From Propionibacteriales bacterium (GTDB lineage Bacteria > Actinomycetota > Actinomycetes > Propionibacteriales > Propionibacteriaceae), in the NCBI GenBank assembly GCA_030453285.1, contig JAKDKP010000213.1, positions 1 through 5,355 of the forward strand: DNA of 5,355 bases, in the 5' to 3' direction. How positions within the stretch are numbered: the first letter of the stretch is position 1; every line of letters starts with the position of its first letter. The notes beneath the pieces were generated by a model. It saw nothing but the letters and a program-made list of their open reading frames with translations, made no database searches and had not been told where the DNA came from. Shown one piece after another: positions 1 to 5,355 of the stretch. Made by a program: the position numbers and the translations under genes.

Positions 1-1245
<1,245 letters not shown>

Positions 1246-1254
1246 GCAAACATC

Positions 1255-1286
1255 ACGCTGAGCGAGATCAACGCTGAGCAAGATCA
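1255..1286. repeat. 16-bp tandem repeat just after leuA
   Basis: Two head-to-tail 16-bp units, acgctgagcgagatca (1255-1270) and acgctgagcaagatca (1271-1286), differ at one base. A degenerate third unit, ctgagcaaacatca (1242-1255), precedes them and contains the leuA stop codon TGA. The 16-bp period is not a multiple of three, so this is not a coding repeat. Its function is unknown; the second unit supplies one arm of the hairpin at 1272-1292. Confidence 0.8.
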
Positions 1287-1292
1287 TCAGCG
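1272..1292 (+). terminator. small hairpin downstream of leuA
   Basis: Six-bp perfect stem CGCTGA (1272-1277) / TCAGCG (1287-1292) with a 9-nt loop, starting 26 bases after the leuA stop. No T-tract follows. It directly abuts the stronger hairpin at 1293-1323, so the two may act together as a 3'-end structure. On its own it is weak. Confidence 0.35.
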
Positions 1293-1323
1293 ACGTGGGG
1301 CGGCGTGCGGGTCGGCCCCACGT
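1293..1323. terminator. hairpin between convergent leuA and usp, probable bidirectional terminator
   Basis: Nine-bp perfect stem ACGTGGGGC (1293-1301) / GCCCCACGT (1315-1323) around a 13-nt loop. It sits 47 bases past the leuA stop and 12 bases past the usp stop on the other strand. Neither side has a clear run of T, but GC-rich actinobacterial terminators often lack one. Position between two converging genes is the main support. Confidence 0.6.
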
Positions 1324-1335
1324 GCGCCGGGTGTC

Positions 1336-2232
1336 TCAGCGCTTGAGGGCGCGGCGTGGGACGACGATCACCGGCACAGGGGAGTGCCTGCTGATCTTCG
1401 AGGCCGTGCTGCCCAGGAACACCCGGGCCGAGCGTGCCGAGCGGCTGGAGGCGACGACCAGGACGTCACCCTCGGCCCACGGCACGGACTTCAAGGCCTG
1501 GGCCCACGTCGTGCCGCGCCCCACCGTGGGAGCTTCCTGTTCCGGCGCAGGATCGAGCCGTTCCAGTTGCGATCGCAGACGACCAGCGGCCTTCTGCTGA
1601 AACGCCTCCCACTCGTCCAGGACCTCCTGCTCGGCCCGCGGCCCCACCCCGCTGGTGAGCGGCGCCTCGGGTCGTACGGCGAAGGAGACCAGTCGGGTGG
1701 TCGCATTGATGCTGCCGGCCAGCTGGCTTGCCTGCTTGACCATGCTGGTCTCGTCGGGCCCGACCGCGTACGCGATGGTGACGCGGGTGACGCGTTGGGT
1801 GTCGCGAGTACTGAACCCGCGCGGCGCGACCGCGACCGGGACCGGCGAGCTGTGCATCAGGCGTTCGGTGACGCTGCCGAGGCTGACCCGACCAATCAGC
1901 CCGGCCGTGGAGGATCCGAGCACCAGGATCGGCGCCTCCTCCTCACCGACGGCCTCCACCAGGCCCTCCGACACCGATGCGGACTGGCGCACGTCGATCC
2001 GACACTCGACATCCTCGGGGACCGAACGCGCCAGACGTGACACCGTGGCGCCGGCGACCGATACGAGGTGGTCGCGATAGTCCCGATCCATCTGCGCGCC
2101 CTTCCCGGTCCACGGCGCCGGCACCACCGTCGCCAGCGCGAGGTCGGTCGACGCCGAGCGGGCGAGCATGGCGGCCAGCAGCACAGCATCAGGGGTCTGA
2201 TGCATCACCGAGACTCCACCGACGATGGTCAT
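1336..2232 (-). CDS. tandem-domain universal stress protein (UspA family)
   Basis: 298 residues with two UspA-like alpha/beta domains, about 1-140 and 148-298. Each ends in the family signature: LGSVTERLMHSSPVPVAVAP (118-137) and LGSTASKISRHSPVPVIVVP (273-292). The family consensus for ATP binding is G-x2-G-x9-G-S/T. Domain 1 reads G106, T109, G119-S120; domain 2 reads A261, R264, G274-S275. The first glycine survives only in domain 1, the second is lost in both, and the usual Asp after strand 1 (VDGS-type) is absent, so nucleotide binding is doubtful. The start at 2232 is chosen because its ATG overlaps the permease stop as ATGA and has an AGAAGGA ribosome site 9 bases upstream; the frame is open further upstream only as a shadow of the permease. 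It is probably a cytoplasmic regulator translated together with the permease. Partner and ligand are unknown. Confidence 0.9.
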   Translation of the reverse strand: MTIVGGVSVMHQTPDAVLLAAMLARSASTDLALATVVPAPWTGKGAQMDRDYRDHLVSVAGATVSRLARSVPEDVECRIDVRQSASVSEGLVEAVGEEEAPILVLGSSTAGLIGRVSLGSVTERLMHSSPVPVAVAPRGFSTRDTQRVTRVTIAYAVGPDETSMVKQASQLAGSINATTRLVSFAVRPEAPLTSGVGPRAEQEVLDEWEAFQQKAAGRLRSQLERLDPAPEQEAPTVGRGTTWAQALKSVPWAEGDVLVVASSRSARSARVFLGSTASKISRHSPVPVIVVPRRALKR

Positions 2233-3653
2233 CGGACCAGGTCCTTCTGGCCGAGCAGGGAGTGGCGCCGGCCGTACAGGAGGTAGACGACGAGGAAAAT
2301 GACCGTCCAGACGCCGAAGACGATCAAGGTGATCGGGCGGAGGTCCTTGATGATCCACAGGCATCCAACAATGGCCAGGATCGGAGTGATCGGATACAAC
2401 GGCACCGAGAATCCTCGGGAGAGATCCGGTTTCCGACGACGGAGCACGATGACGCCGACGGCCACCACGATGAAGGCCGTGAGCGCCCCGATGCTGGTCA
2501 TCTCGGCCAGGAAGTTCAGTGGGATCAAGCCGGCGAGCAGGGCAATCACCGCACCGACGATCAGGGTGTTCGGCACCGGAGTCATCGTGCGTCGGTTCAC
2601 CCGGTGGAAGATGGGCGGCATCATGCCGTCGCGGGACATGCTGAACATGATCCGAGTCTGTCCGTACAGTGTGACCAGGGTGACGCTGAAGATCGAGATG
2701 ATCGCTCCCGCGGCGAGCACCGTGGCCGGCCAATTCGATCCGGTGACCAGAGTCAGGATGGCTGCCAGCCCCGCCTGCTGTCCCTCGAACTCGGTCCACG
2801 GCTGGGCGCCGACGGCGACGACGGCGACGACCATGTAGACCGCGATCACCACGATCAGCGCGCCGATGAGGGCCAGCGGCAGATTCCGCTGCGGGTTCTT
2901 TGCCTCCTCACCGGCGGTGGCGATGCAGTCCAGCCCGATGAACGAGAAGAAGATGACGCCGGCCGCCAAGGTGATGCCGGAGGCGCCGAACGGGGCGAAG
3001 TTGGCGAAGTTGTCGACCGACCACCCCTGGATGGCGATCACAGCGAACAGCGCGAGCACAGCGAGCTTGATGAACACCATGATCGTGTTCACCGTGGTGG
3101 ATTCACTCGCCCCCCGGATCAGCAGCAGGGTGCACAAGGCGACCAGCACCATGGCCGGCAGATTGATCAGCCCGCCCTGTTCGGGCGACGAGGAGAGCAT
3201 CGCGGGGATGGTGAGGCCGAACAGGTTGTTGAGCAACTCGTTGAGGTACTCCGACCAGCCGACCGACACTGCGGCCGTCGACACGCCGTACTCCAGCATC
3301 AGGCACGCGGCGACCGCCATGGCTGGCATCTCGCCCAGTGTGGCGTAGGCGTACGAATAGGACGATCCTGACACCGGTACGGAGCTGGCCAGTTCGGCGT
3401 AGCACAATGCCGTCAGGCCGGCGACAACGCCAGCGACCAGGAACGAGATGATCACCGCCGGGCCGGCCACCGGCACGGCCTGATTGAGCACGAAGAAGAT
3501 GCCGGTGCCGACGGTGCCACCGATGCCGATCATCATCAACGGCAGCAGCCCGAGGGTGCGTCGCAGTTGGTCGGTCCCACCGCCGCCTTCCGCTTCGGCG
3601 GCATAGTCGGCCGTGGGTTTGCGGCGTAGAAGTTGCCCTGACCAAGCCGCCAT
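2229..3653 (-). CDS. APC-superfamily amino acid permease (cationic amino acid transporter-like)
   Basis: 474-residue inner-membrane transporter of the amino acid/polyamine/organocation superfamily. After a hydrophilic ~32-residue N-terminus there are about 12 hydrophobic segments, near 35-60, 64-84, 108-133, 164-180, 188-208, 226-248, 258-282, 308-330, 360-378, 384-404, 420-437 and 440-460. The TM1 loop GIGGTVGTGIF (43-53) is the APC substrate-binding motif. FFSFIGLDCIATAGEEAKNPQR (235-256) is the TM6 hallmark of the CAT/YfnA branch, which favours cationic and some neutral amino acids. The ATG at 3653 is chosen because an AAGGGGG-type ribosome site lies just upstream and the motif-bearing protein begins there; the frame stays open through the opposite strand of the DDAH gene, which is a shadow. 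It is transcribed away from DDAH and overlaps usp by four bases. Arginine, methylarginine or citrulline transport is plausible from context but not shown by sequence. Confidence 0.93.
   Translation of the reverse strand: MAAWSGQLLRRKPTADYAAEAEGGGGTDQLRRTLGLLPLMMIGIGGTVGTGIFFVLNQAVPVAGPAVIISFLVAGVVAGLTALCYAELASSVPVSGSSYSYAYATLGEMPAMAVAACLMLEYGVSTAAVSVGWSEYLNELLNNLFGLTIPAMLSSSPEQGGLINLPAMVLVALCTLLLIRGASESTTVNTIMVFIKLAVLALFAVIAIQGWSVDNFANFAPFGASGITLAAGVIFFSFIGLDCIATAGEEAKNPQRNLPLALIGALIVVIAVYMVVAVVAVGAQPWTEFEGQQAGLAAILTLVTGSNWPATVLAAGAIISIFSVTLVTLYGQTRIMFSMSRDGMMPPIFHRVNRRTMTPVPNTLIVGAVIALLAGLIPLNFLAEMTSIGALTAFIVVAVGVIVLRRRKPDLSRGFSVPLYPITPILAIVGCLWIIKDLRPITLIVFGVWTVIFLVVYLLYGRRHSLLGQKDLVR
2242..2248 (-). 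promoter_or_regulatory. ribosome binding site of the usp gene
   Basis: AGAAGGA on the minus strand, 9 bases before the ATG at 2232 and inside the last permease codons. Together with the ATGA overlap it fixes the usp start and suggests translational coupling to the permease. Confidence 0.65.
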
Positions 3654-3657
3654 CGGG

Positions 3658-3665
3658 CCCCCTTC
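3658..3665 (-). promoter_or_regulatory. ribosome binding site of the permease
   Basis: GAAGGGGG on the minus strand; its AAGG core ends 7 bases before the ATG at 3653. It supports this start over further upstream codons in the same open frame. The permease therefore has a leadered mRNA, unlike the leaderless-looking DDAH and PEBP genes. Confidence 0.7.
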
Positions 3666-3673
3666 GTTGAGTG

Positions 3674-3685
3674 CCCCGTACGGGG
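3674..3685. promoter_or_regulatory. 12-bp perfect palindrome, possible operator
   Basis: CCCCGTACGGGG is a perfect dyad, 21-32 bases before the permease ATG and about 90 bases before the DDAH ATG. It could bind a dimeric regulator controlling the permease operon, or form a short stem in the permease leader. No known operator is recognised. Confidence 0.35.
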
Positions 3686-3693
3686 TGCCGGTC

Positions 3694-3723
3694 AGTCTGC
3701 TGCAAGCCGATGGCGCTCGGCAA
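3694..3723 (-). promoter_or_regulatory. weak candidate promoter for the permease-usp operon
   Basis: On the minus strand, TTGCCG (3723-3718) and CAGACT (3699-3694) are separated by 18 bases, resembling -35 and -10 boxes. The -10 match is poor and no TANNNT box occurs in the 120-base gap on this strand. The -35 element overlaps the start of repeat copy 1, which would let one regulator touch both divergent promoters. Low confidence. Confidence 0.25.
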
Positions 3724-3759
3724 GGGTGCCAAGGAAACAGCAAGGGTGCCGAGGAAACC
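3720..3759. repeat. 20-bp tandem direct repeat in the divergent promoter region, probable regulator site
   Basis: Copy 1 gcaagggtgccaaggaaaca (3720-3739) and copy 2 gcaagggtgccgaggaaacc (3740-3759) match at 18 of 20 bases. Each copy holds two C(A/G)AGG pentamers, starting at 3721, 3730, 3741 and 3750, i.e. spaced 9, 11 and 9 bases and so roughly on one face of the helix. Copy 2 covers the expected -35/spacer region of the DDAH promoter, and copy 1 overlaps the candidate permease -35. This geometry resembles direct-repeat sites of winged-helix (OmpR/SARP-like) regulators. The regulator is not in the window. Confidence 0.7.
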
Positions 3760-3761
3760 GA

Positions 3762-3767
3762 TAGCCT
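3762..3767 (+). promoter_or_regulatory. -10 box of a leaderless promoter for DDAH
   Basis: TAGCCT fits the actinobacterial TANNNT -10 consensus and ends six bases before the ATG at 3774, which places the expected transcription start at or next to the A of the start codon. No Shine-Dalgarno sequence lies at a usable distance (the nearest GAGG is about 20 bases upstream), which fits a leaderless mRNA. No good -35 hexamer is seen; the 20-bp repeats occupy that region and suggest activator dependence. Confidence 0.55.
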
Positions 3768-3773
3768 GACGCG

Positions 3774-4583
3774 ATGACCACCGACTCGTCGCTGTCGGCA
3801 CCGGCAGCGTTTGTCCGTCGCCCGAGCCCGCACCTGGTCGAGGGACTGGTCACCCATGTGGAGCGCAGCCTTGATCTGGACCCCGAGCTGGCACACGAGC
3901 AGTGGGAGGGCTACGTCGGCGCGCTCCAGCAGGCTGGCTACGCGATCGTCGAGCTGGACCCCACTCCGGATCTGGCCGATGGCGTGTTCGTCGAGGACAG
4001 CATGGTGCTGGTCGACGAGTTGGCCGTGATCACCGCTCCGGGCGCCCCGTCGCGTCGCCCCGAGACCACCACCTCCCGTGCTGCCGCCGTGGCTGCTGGT
4101 CTGAGGGTGGTCGACTTGTCCGAGGCACCGGTGGCCGGTGACGTCCGCCTCGACGGCGGCGATGTGCTGAAGGTGGGACGTACCGCCTATGTCGGCGTCG
4201 GGGGGCGGACCACGGCGGCCGGAGCCGCGGCACTGGCCCACCACCTGAACGCTGTCGGATGGCAGGTGGTGGTGGTACCGATCGCCAAGACGTTGCACCT
4301 GAAGAGTCAGGTCACCGCGTTGCCGGACGGAACCGTGGTCGGATACCGCCCGCTGGTCGACGATTCGAGCCTGTGGCCGGAATTCCTCGAGGTCCCGGAG
4401 CCCGAGGGTGCCCATGTCGTGGTTCTTGGTGAGAACACGGTCCTGATGGCCGACCGTGCGCCCCGGACCGCCGACCTGTATGCCGAGCGAGGCCTGGAGG
4501 TCGTCACGGTGTCGATCAGTGAGTTCATCAAGCTCGAGGGGTGCGTCACCTGCCTCTCGGTGCGGATGCATCCGGCGGACTGA
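3774..4583 (+). CDS. ddaH: N(G),N(G)-dimethylarginine dimethylaminohydrolase (dimethylargininase)
   Basis: Hydrolyses asymmetric dimethylarginine or monomethylarginine to citrulline plus dimethylamine or methylamine; a cytoplasmic enzyme of the guanidino-modifying (pentein) superfamily. The 269 residues are close to the usual bacterial length (~255-270). Motifs in order: RRPSPHLVEGL near residue 15; FVEDSMVLVDE (72-82) with the substrate-site Glu/Asp; LDGGDVLKVGRTAYVG (126-141) with catalytic Asp127; KTLHLKS (172-178) with catalytic His175; and KLEGCVTCLSV (253-263) with nucleophile Cys260. The Asp-type DGGDV and the TC-xS ending align with human DDAH1. Unusual is a second Cys257 three residues before the nucleophile. 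The ATG at 3774 follows a leaderless -10 box; no alternative start is needed. It diverges from the permease-usp operon across a repeat-bearing 120-base gap, which suggests shared control. A related amidinotransferase or arginine deiminase is less likely given length and motifs. Confidence 0.92.
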   Translation: MTTDSSLSAPAAFVRRPSPHLVEGLVTHVERSLDLDPELAHEQWEGYVGALQQAGYAIVELDPTPDLADGVFVEDSMVLVDELAVITAPGAPSRRPETTTSRAAAVAAGLRVVDLSEAPVAGDVRLDGGDVLKVGRTAYVGVGGRTTAAGAAALAHHLNAVGWQVVVVPIAKTLHLKSQVTALPDGTVVGYRPLVDDSSLWPEFLEVPEPEGAHVVVLGENTVLMADRAPRTADLYAERGLEVVTVSISEFIKLEGCVTCLSVRMHPAD

Positions 4584-4596
4584 TCAATGGAGGGCC

Positions 4597-4635
4597 ATGT
4601 CCTCGGCGAGCCTCGACGATAGGGTCAGGCCATGA
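4597..4635 (+). CDS. possible 12-codon leader peptide upstream of the PEBP gene
   Basis: Short frame encoding MSSASLDDRVRP, with GGAGGG at 4589-4594 only two to three bases before its ATG. Its TGA overlaps the PEBP start codon as ATGA, the classical coupling arrangement. The spacing is tight for a ribosome site, and a leaderless promoter inside this stretch explains the PEBP start equally well, so it may be chance. No further function can be read from it. Confidence 0.2.
   Translation: MSSASLDDRVRP
4620..4625 (+). promoter_or_regulatory. -10 box of a leaderless promoter for the PEBP gene
   Basis: TAGGGT matches TANNNT and ends exactly six bases before the ATG at 4632, the same geometry as the DDAH promoter. 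Both share CGATAG followed by a T two bases later. No Shine-Dalgarno motif is found within 5-10 bases of the ATG. No convincing -35 box is visible about 17 bases upstream. It would make the PEBP gene independent of DDAH despite the 48-base gap. Confidence 0.5.
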
Positions 4636-5147
4636 GCCTCGACCGACCAGACGCCCCCGATCCGTACGACCTGCTGCCACCTGCTGCGGTCATGCAGTTG
4701 ACCAGTCCGTCCTTCGCGGACGGTTCTGCCCTGCCCAACGAGCATGCCCAGGCCGGCGGGGACAGTGCGCCGGAGCTGAACTGGTCCGGCGCGCCGGAGG
4801 GCACGAAGTCGTACGTGATCACCTGCTTCGACCCCGATGCCCCGACACCCAGCGGATTCTGGCACTGGGTGGCGGTCGGAATCCCACCCTCGGTGACCAC
4901 GCTGCCGGCCGGTGGCGAACTGCCGTCGGGCGCGTTCAGTGTCCGCAACGACTACGGTTCCGACGGGTTCGGTGGGGCGGCGCCGCCACCGGGGGACGGC
5001 CCGCACCGCTACATGTTTGCAGTGCACGCACTCGGCACCGACGACCTGGGGTTGGATTCCTCGGCGAGTTGCGCGGCGGTGAACTTCACGCTGCTGCCGC
5101 ATCTGTTGGCGCGGGGTGTGCTGACCGGCCTGTATGAGATCGCCTGA
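4632..5147 (+). CDS. YbhB/YbcL-family phosphatidylethanolamine-binding-like protein (PEBP)
   Basis: 171 residues, the normal length for bacterial PEBP proteins, relatives of Raf kinase inhibitor protein. The fold signatures are complete: TSPSFADGSALP (24-35); a core SAPELNWSGAPEGTKSYVIT; DPDAPTPSGFWHWV (67-80), the ligand-pocket motif with His78; and GPHRYMFAVHALG (123-135) with His125. There is no signal peptide or membrane segment, so it is probably cytoplasmic. The bacterial family's function is poorly defined; anion or phospho-ligand binding is inferred from the pocket, and no enzyme activity should be assumed. The ATG at 4632 is chosen for the leaderless -10 box six bases upstream and the ATGA overlap with a small frame. 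It lies 48 bases after DDAH and just before an oxidoreductase gene on the same strand. Confidence 0.93.
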   Translation: MSLDRPDAPDPYDLLPPAAVMQLTSPSFADGSALPNEHAQAGGDSAPELNWSGAPEGTKSYVITCFDPDAPTPSGFWHWVAVGIPPSVTTLPAGGELPSGAFSVRNDYGSDGFGGAAPPPGDGPHRYMFAVHALGTDDLGLDSSASCAAVNFTLLPHLLARGVLTGLYEIA

Positions 5148-5157
5148 CGGCGCTTCG

Positions 5158-5355
5158 ATGACACGGGTCTCGATCGGGCTGGCCGGCACGCACGGGTTCG
5201 GTGAGTACCATCTCGCCAGACTGGCTCGCCTGCAGCGGTCCGGCCGCGTCGAGTTGATCGGTGTCGCCGATCCGGCCGGTGCCGGACCGAGTGTTCCGGT
5301 GACGGTGCCGGTGTACCGATGTGTGGCCGACCTGCTCGCCGCCGGTGTACCGGAC
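5158..5355 (+). CDS. probable Gfo/Idh/MocA-family oxidoreductase, N-terminal part (3' truncated by window edge)
   Basis: The first 66 residues of an open frame running off the right edge. It begins MTRVSIGLAGTHGFGEYHLARL and continues through GRVELIGVADP, which fits a Rossmann NAD(P)-binding beta-alpha-beta unit: glycine-rich GTHGFG after strand 1 and an acidic-ended second strand (VADP). This is the layout of Gfo/Idh/MocA sugar- and inositol-type dehydrogenases. The substrate cannot be told without the C-terminal domain. The start is uncertain: ATG 5158 leaves a 10-base gap after PEBP, while an in-frame ATG at 5134 would overlap PEBP by 14 bases and add eight residues. I prefer 5158 because family members usually begin just before strand 1. 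Neither has a clear ribosome site, so coupling to PEBP translation is likely. Confidence 0.72.
   Translation, partial: MTRVSIGLAGTHGFGEYHLARLARLQRSGRVELIGVADPAGAGPSVPVTVPVYRCVADLLAAGVPD

Noticed and set aside
2233..2799. Upstream extension of the usp frame into the permease gene
   Set aside because: Low-complexity, Arg/His/Gly-rich translation with no domain; the ATGA overlap and AGAAGGA site mark 2232 as the true start.
1977..3371. 464-residue plus-strand frame opposite usp and permease
   Set aside because: The translation is Arg/Asp/Gly/His-rich and compositionally odd, typical of an antisense shadow over a GC-rich gene; the minus strand encodes clear membrane and USP motifs.
3720..3759. 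Sigma-54 (-24/-12) promoter suggested by TTGGCAC and TTGC on the minus strand of the repeats
   Set aside because: The spacing between GG and GC does not fit the -24/-12 rule, and actinobacteria generally lack sigma-54.
3654..4571. Long minus-strand open frame continuous with the permease, opposite DDAH (306 extra codons)
   Set aside because: It carries no recognisable domain, mirrors the high-GC codon bias of DDAH, and the permease has a good ribosome site and family-typical start at 3653.
4584..5189. 201-residue minus-strand frame opposite the PEBP gene
   Set aside because: No motif, Arg-rich shadow composition; the plus strand holds a complete PEBP protein.

Overview
The window is about 5.4 kb of high-GC bacterial DNA, densely coded, with strong G/C third-position bias. 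The long-form LeuA at the left end closely resembles the mycobacterial/actinobacterial class. Two genes start with leaderless-style promoters (TANNNT six bases before the ATG). Together these point to an actinobacterium; I cannot name genus or species from the sequence alone.

Layout: (1) 1-1245 (+), the C-terminal ~414 residues of 2-isopropylmalate synthase (leuA), cut by the window edge. (2) 1246-1335, a short convergent spacer with a 16-bp tandem repeat and two abutting hairpins. (3) 1336-3653 (-), a two-gene operon: a 12-TM APC-superfamily (cationic amino acid transporter-like) permease, then a tandem-domain universal stress protein. Their stop and start codons overlap as ATGA. (4) 3654-3773, a 120-bp divergent control region with a 20-bp tandem repeat and a 12-bp palindrome. 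(5) 3774-4583 (+), a dimethylarginine dimethylaminohydrolase (DDAH) with its catalytic Asp, His and Cys in place. (6) 4632-5147 (+), a YbhB/YbcL-type PEBP protein. (7) 5158-5355 (+), the N-terminal 66 residues of a probable Gfo/Idh/MocA oxidoreductase, cut by the right edge.

How the parts may work together: the most coherent unit is the divergent pair DDAH / permease-USP. DDAH hydrolyses Nω-methylated arginines to citrulline plus methylamines. A divergently expressed CAT-like permease would be a sensible importer of arginine-type substrates, or exchanger for the product. The overlapping tandem USP looks like a regulatory partner of the permease, an arrangement known elsewhere as permease-USP fusions. 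That link is inference. leuA, the PEBP gene and the oxidoreductase show no evident pathway connection to it.

The best candidates for something undescribed are the four CRAGG half-sites at about 10-bp spacing in the divergent promoter, the near-identical leaderless start signals of the DDAH and PEBP genes, and the permease-coupled USP whose nucleotide-binding glycines are degenerate in both domains. I saw no rRNA, tRNA, CRISPR array or mobile element.
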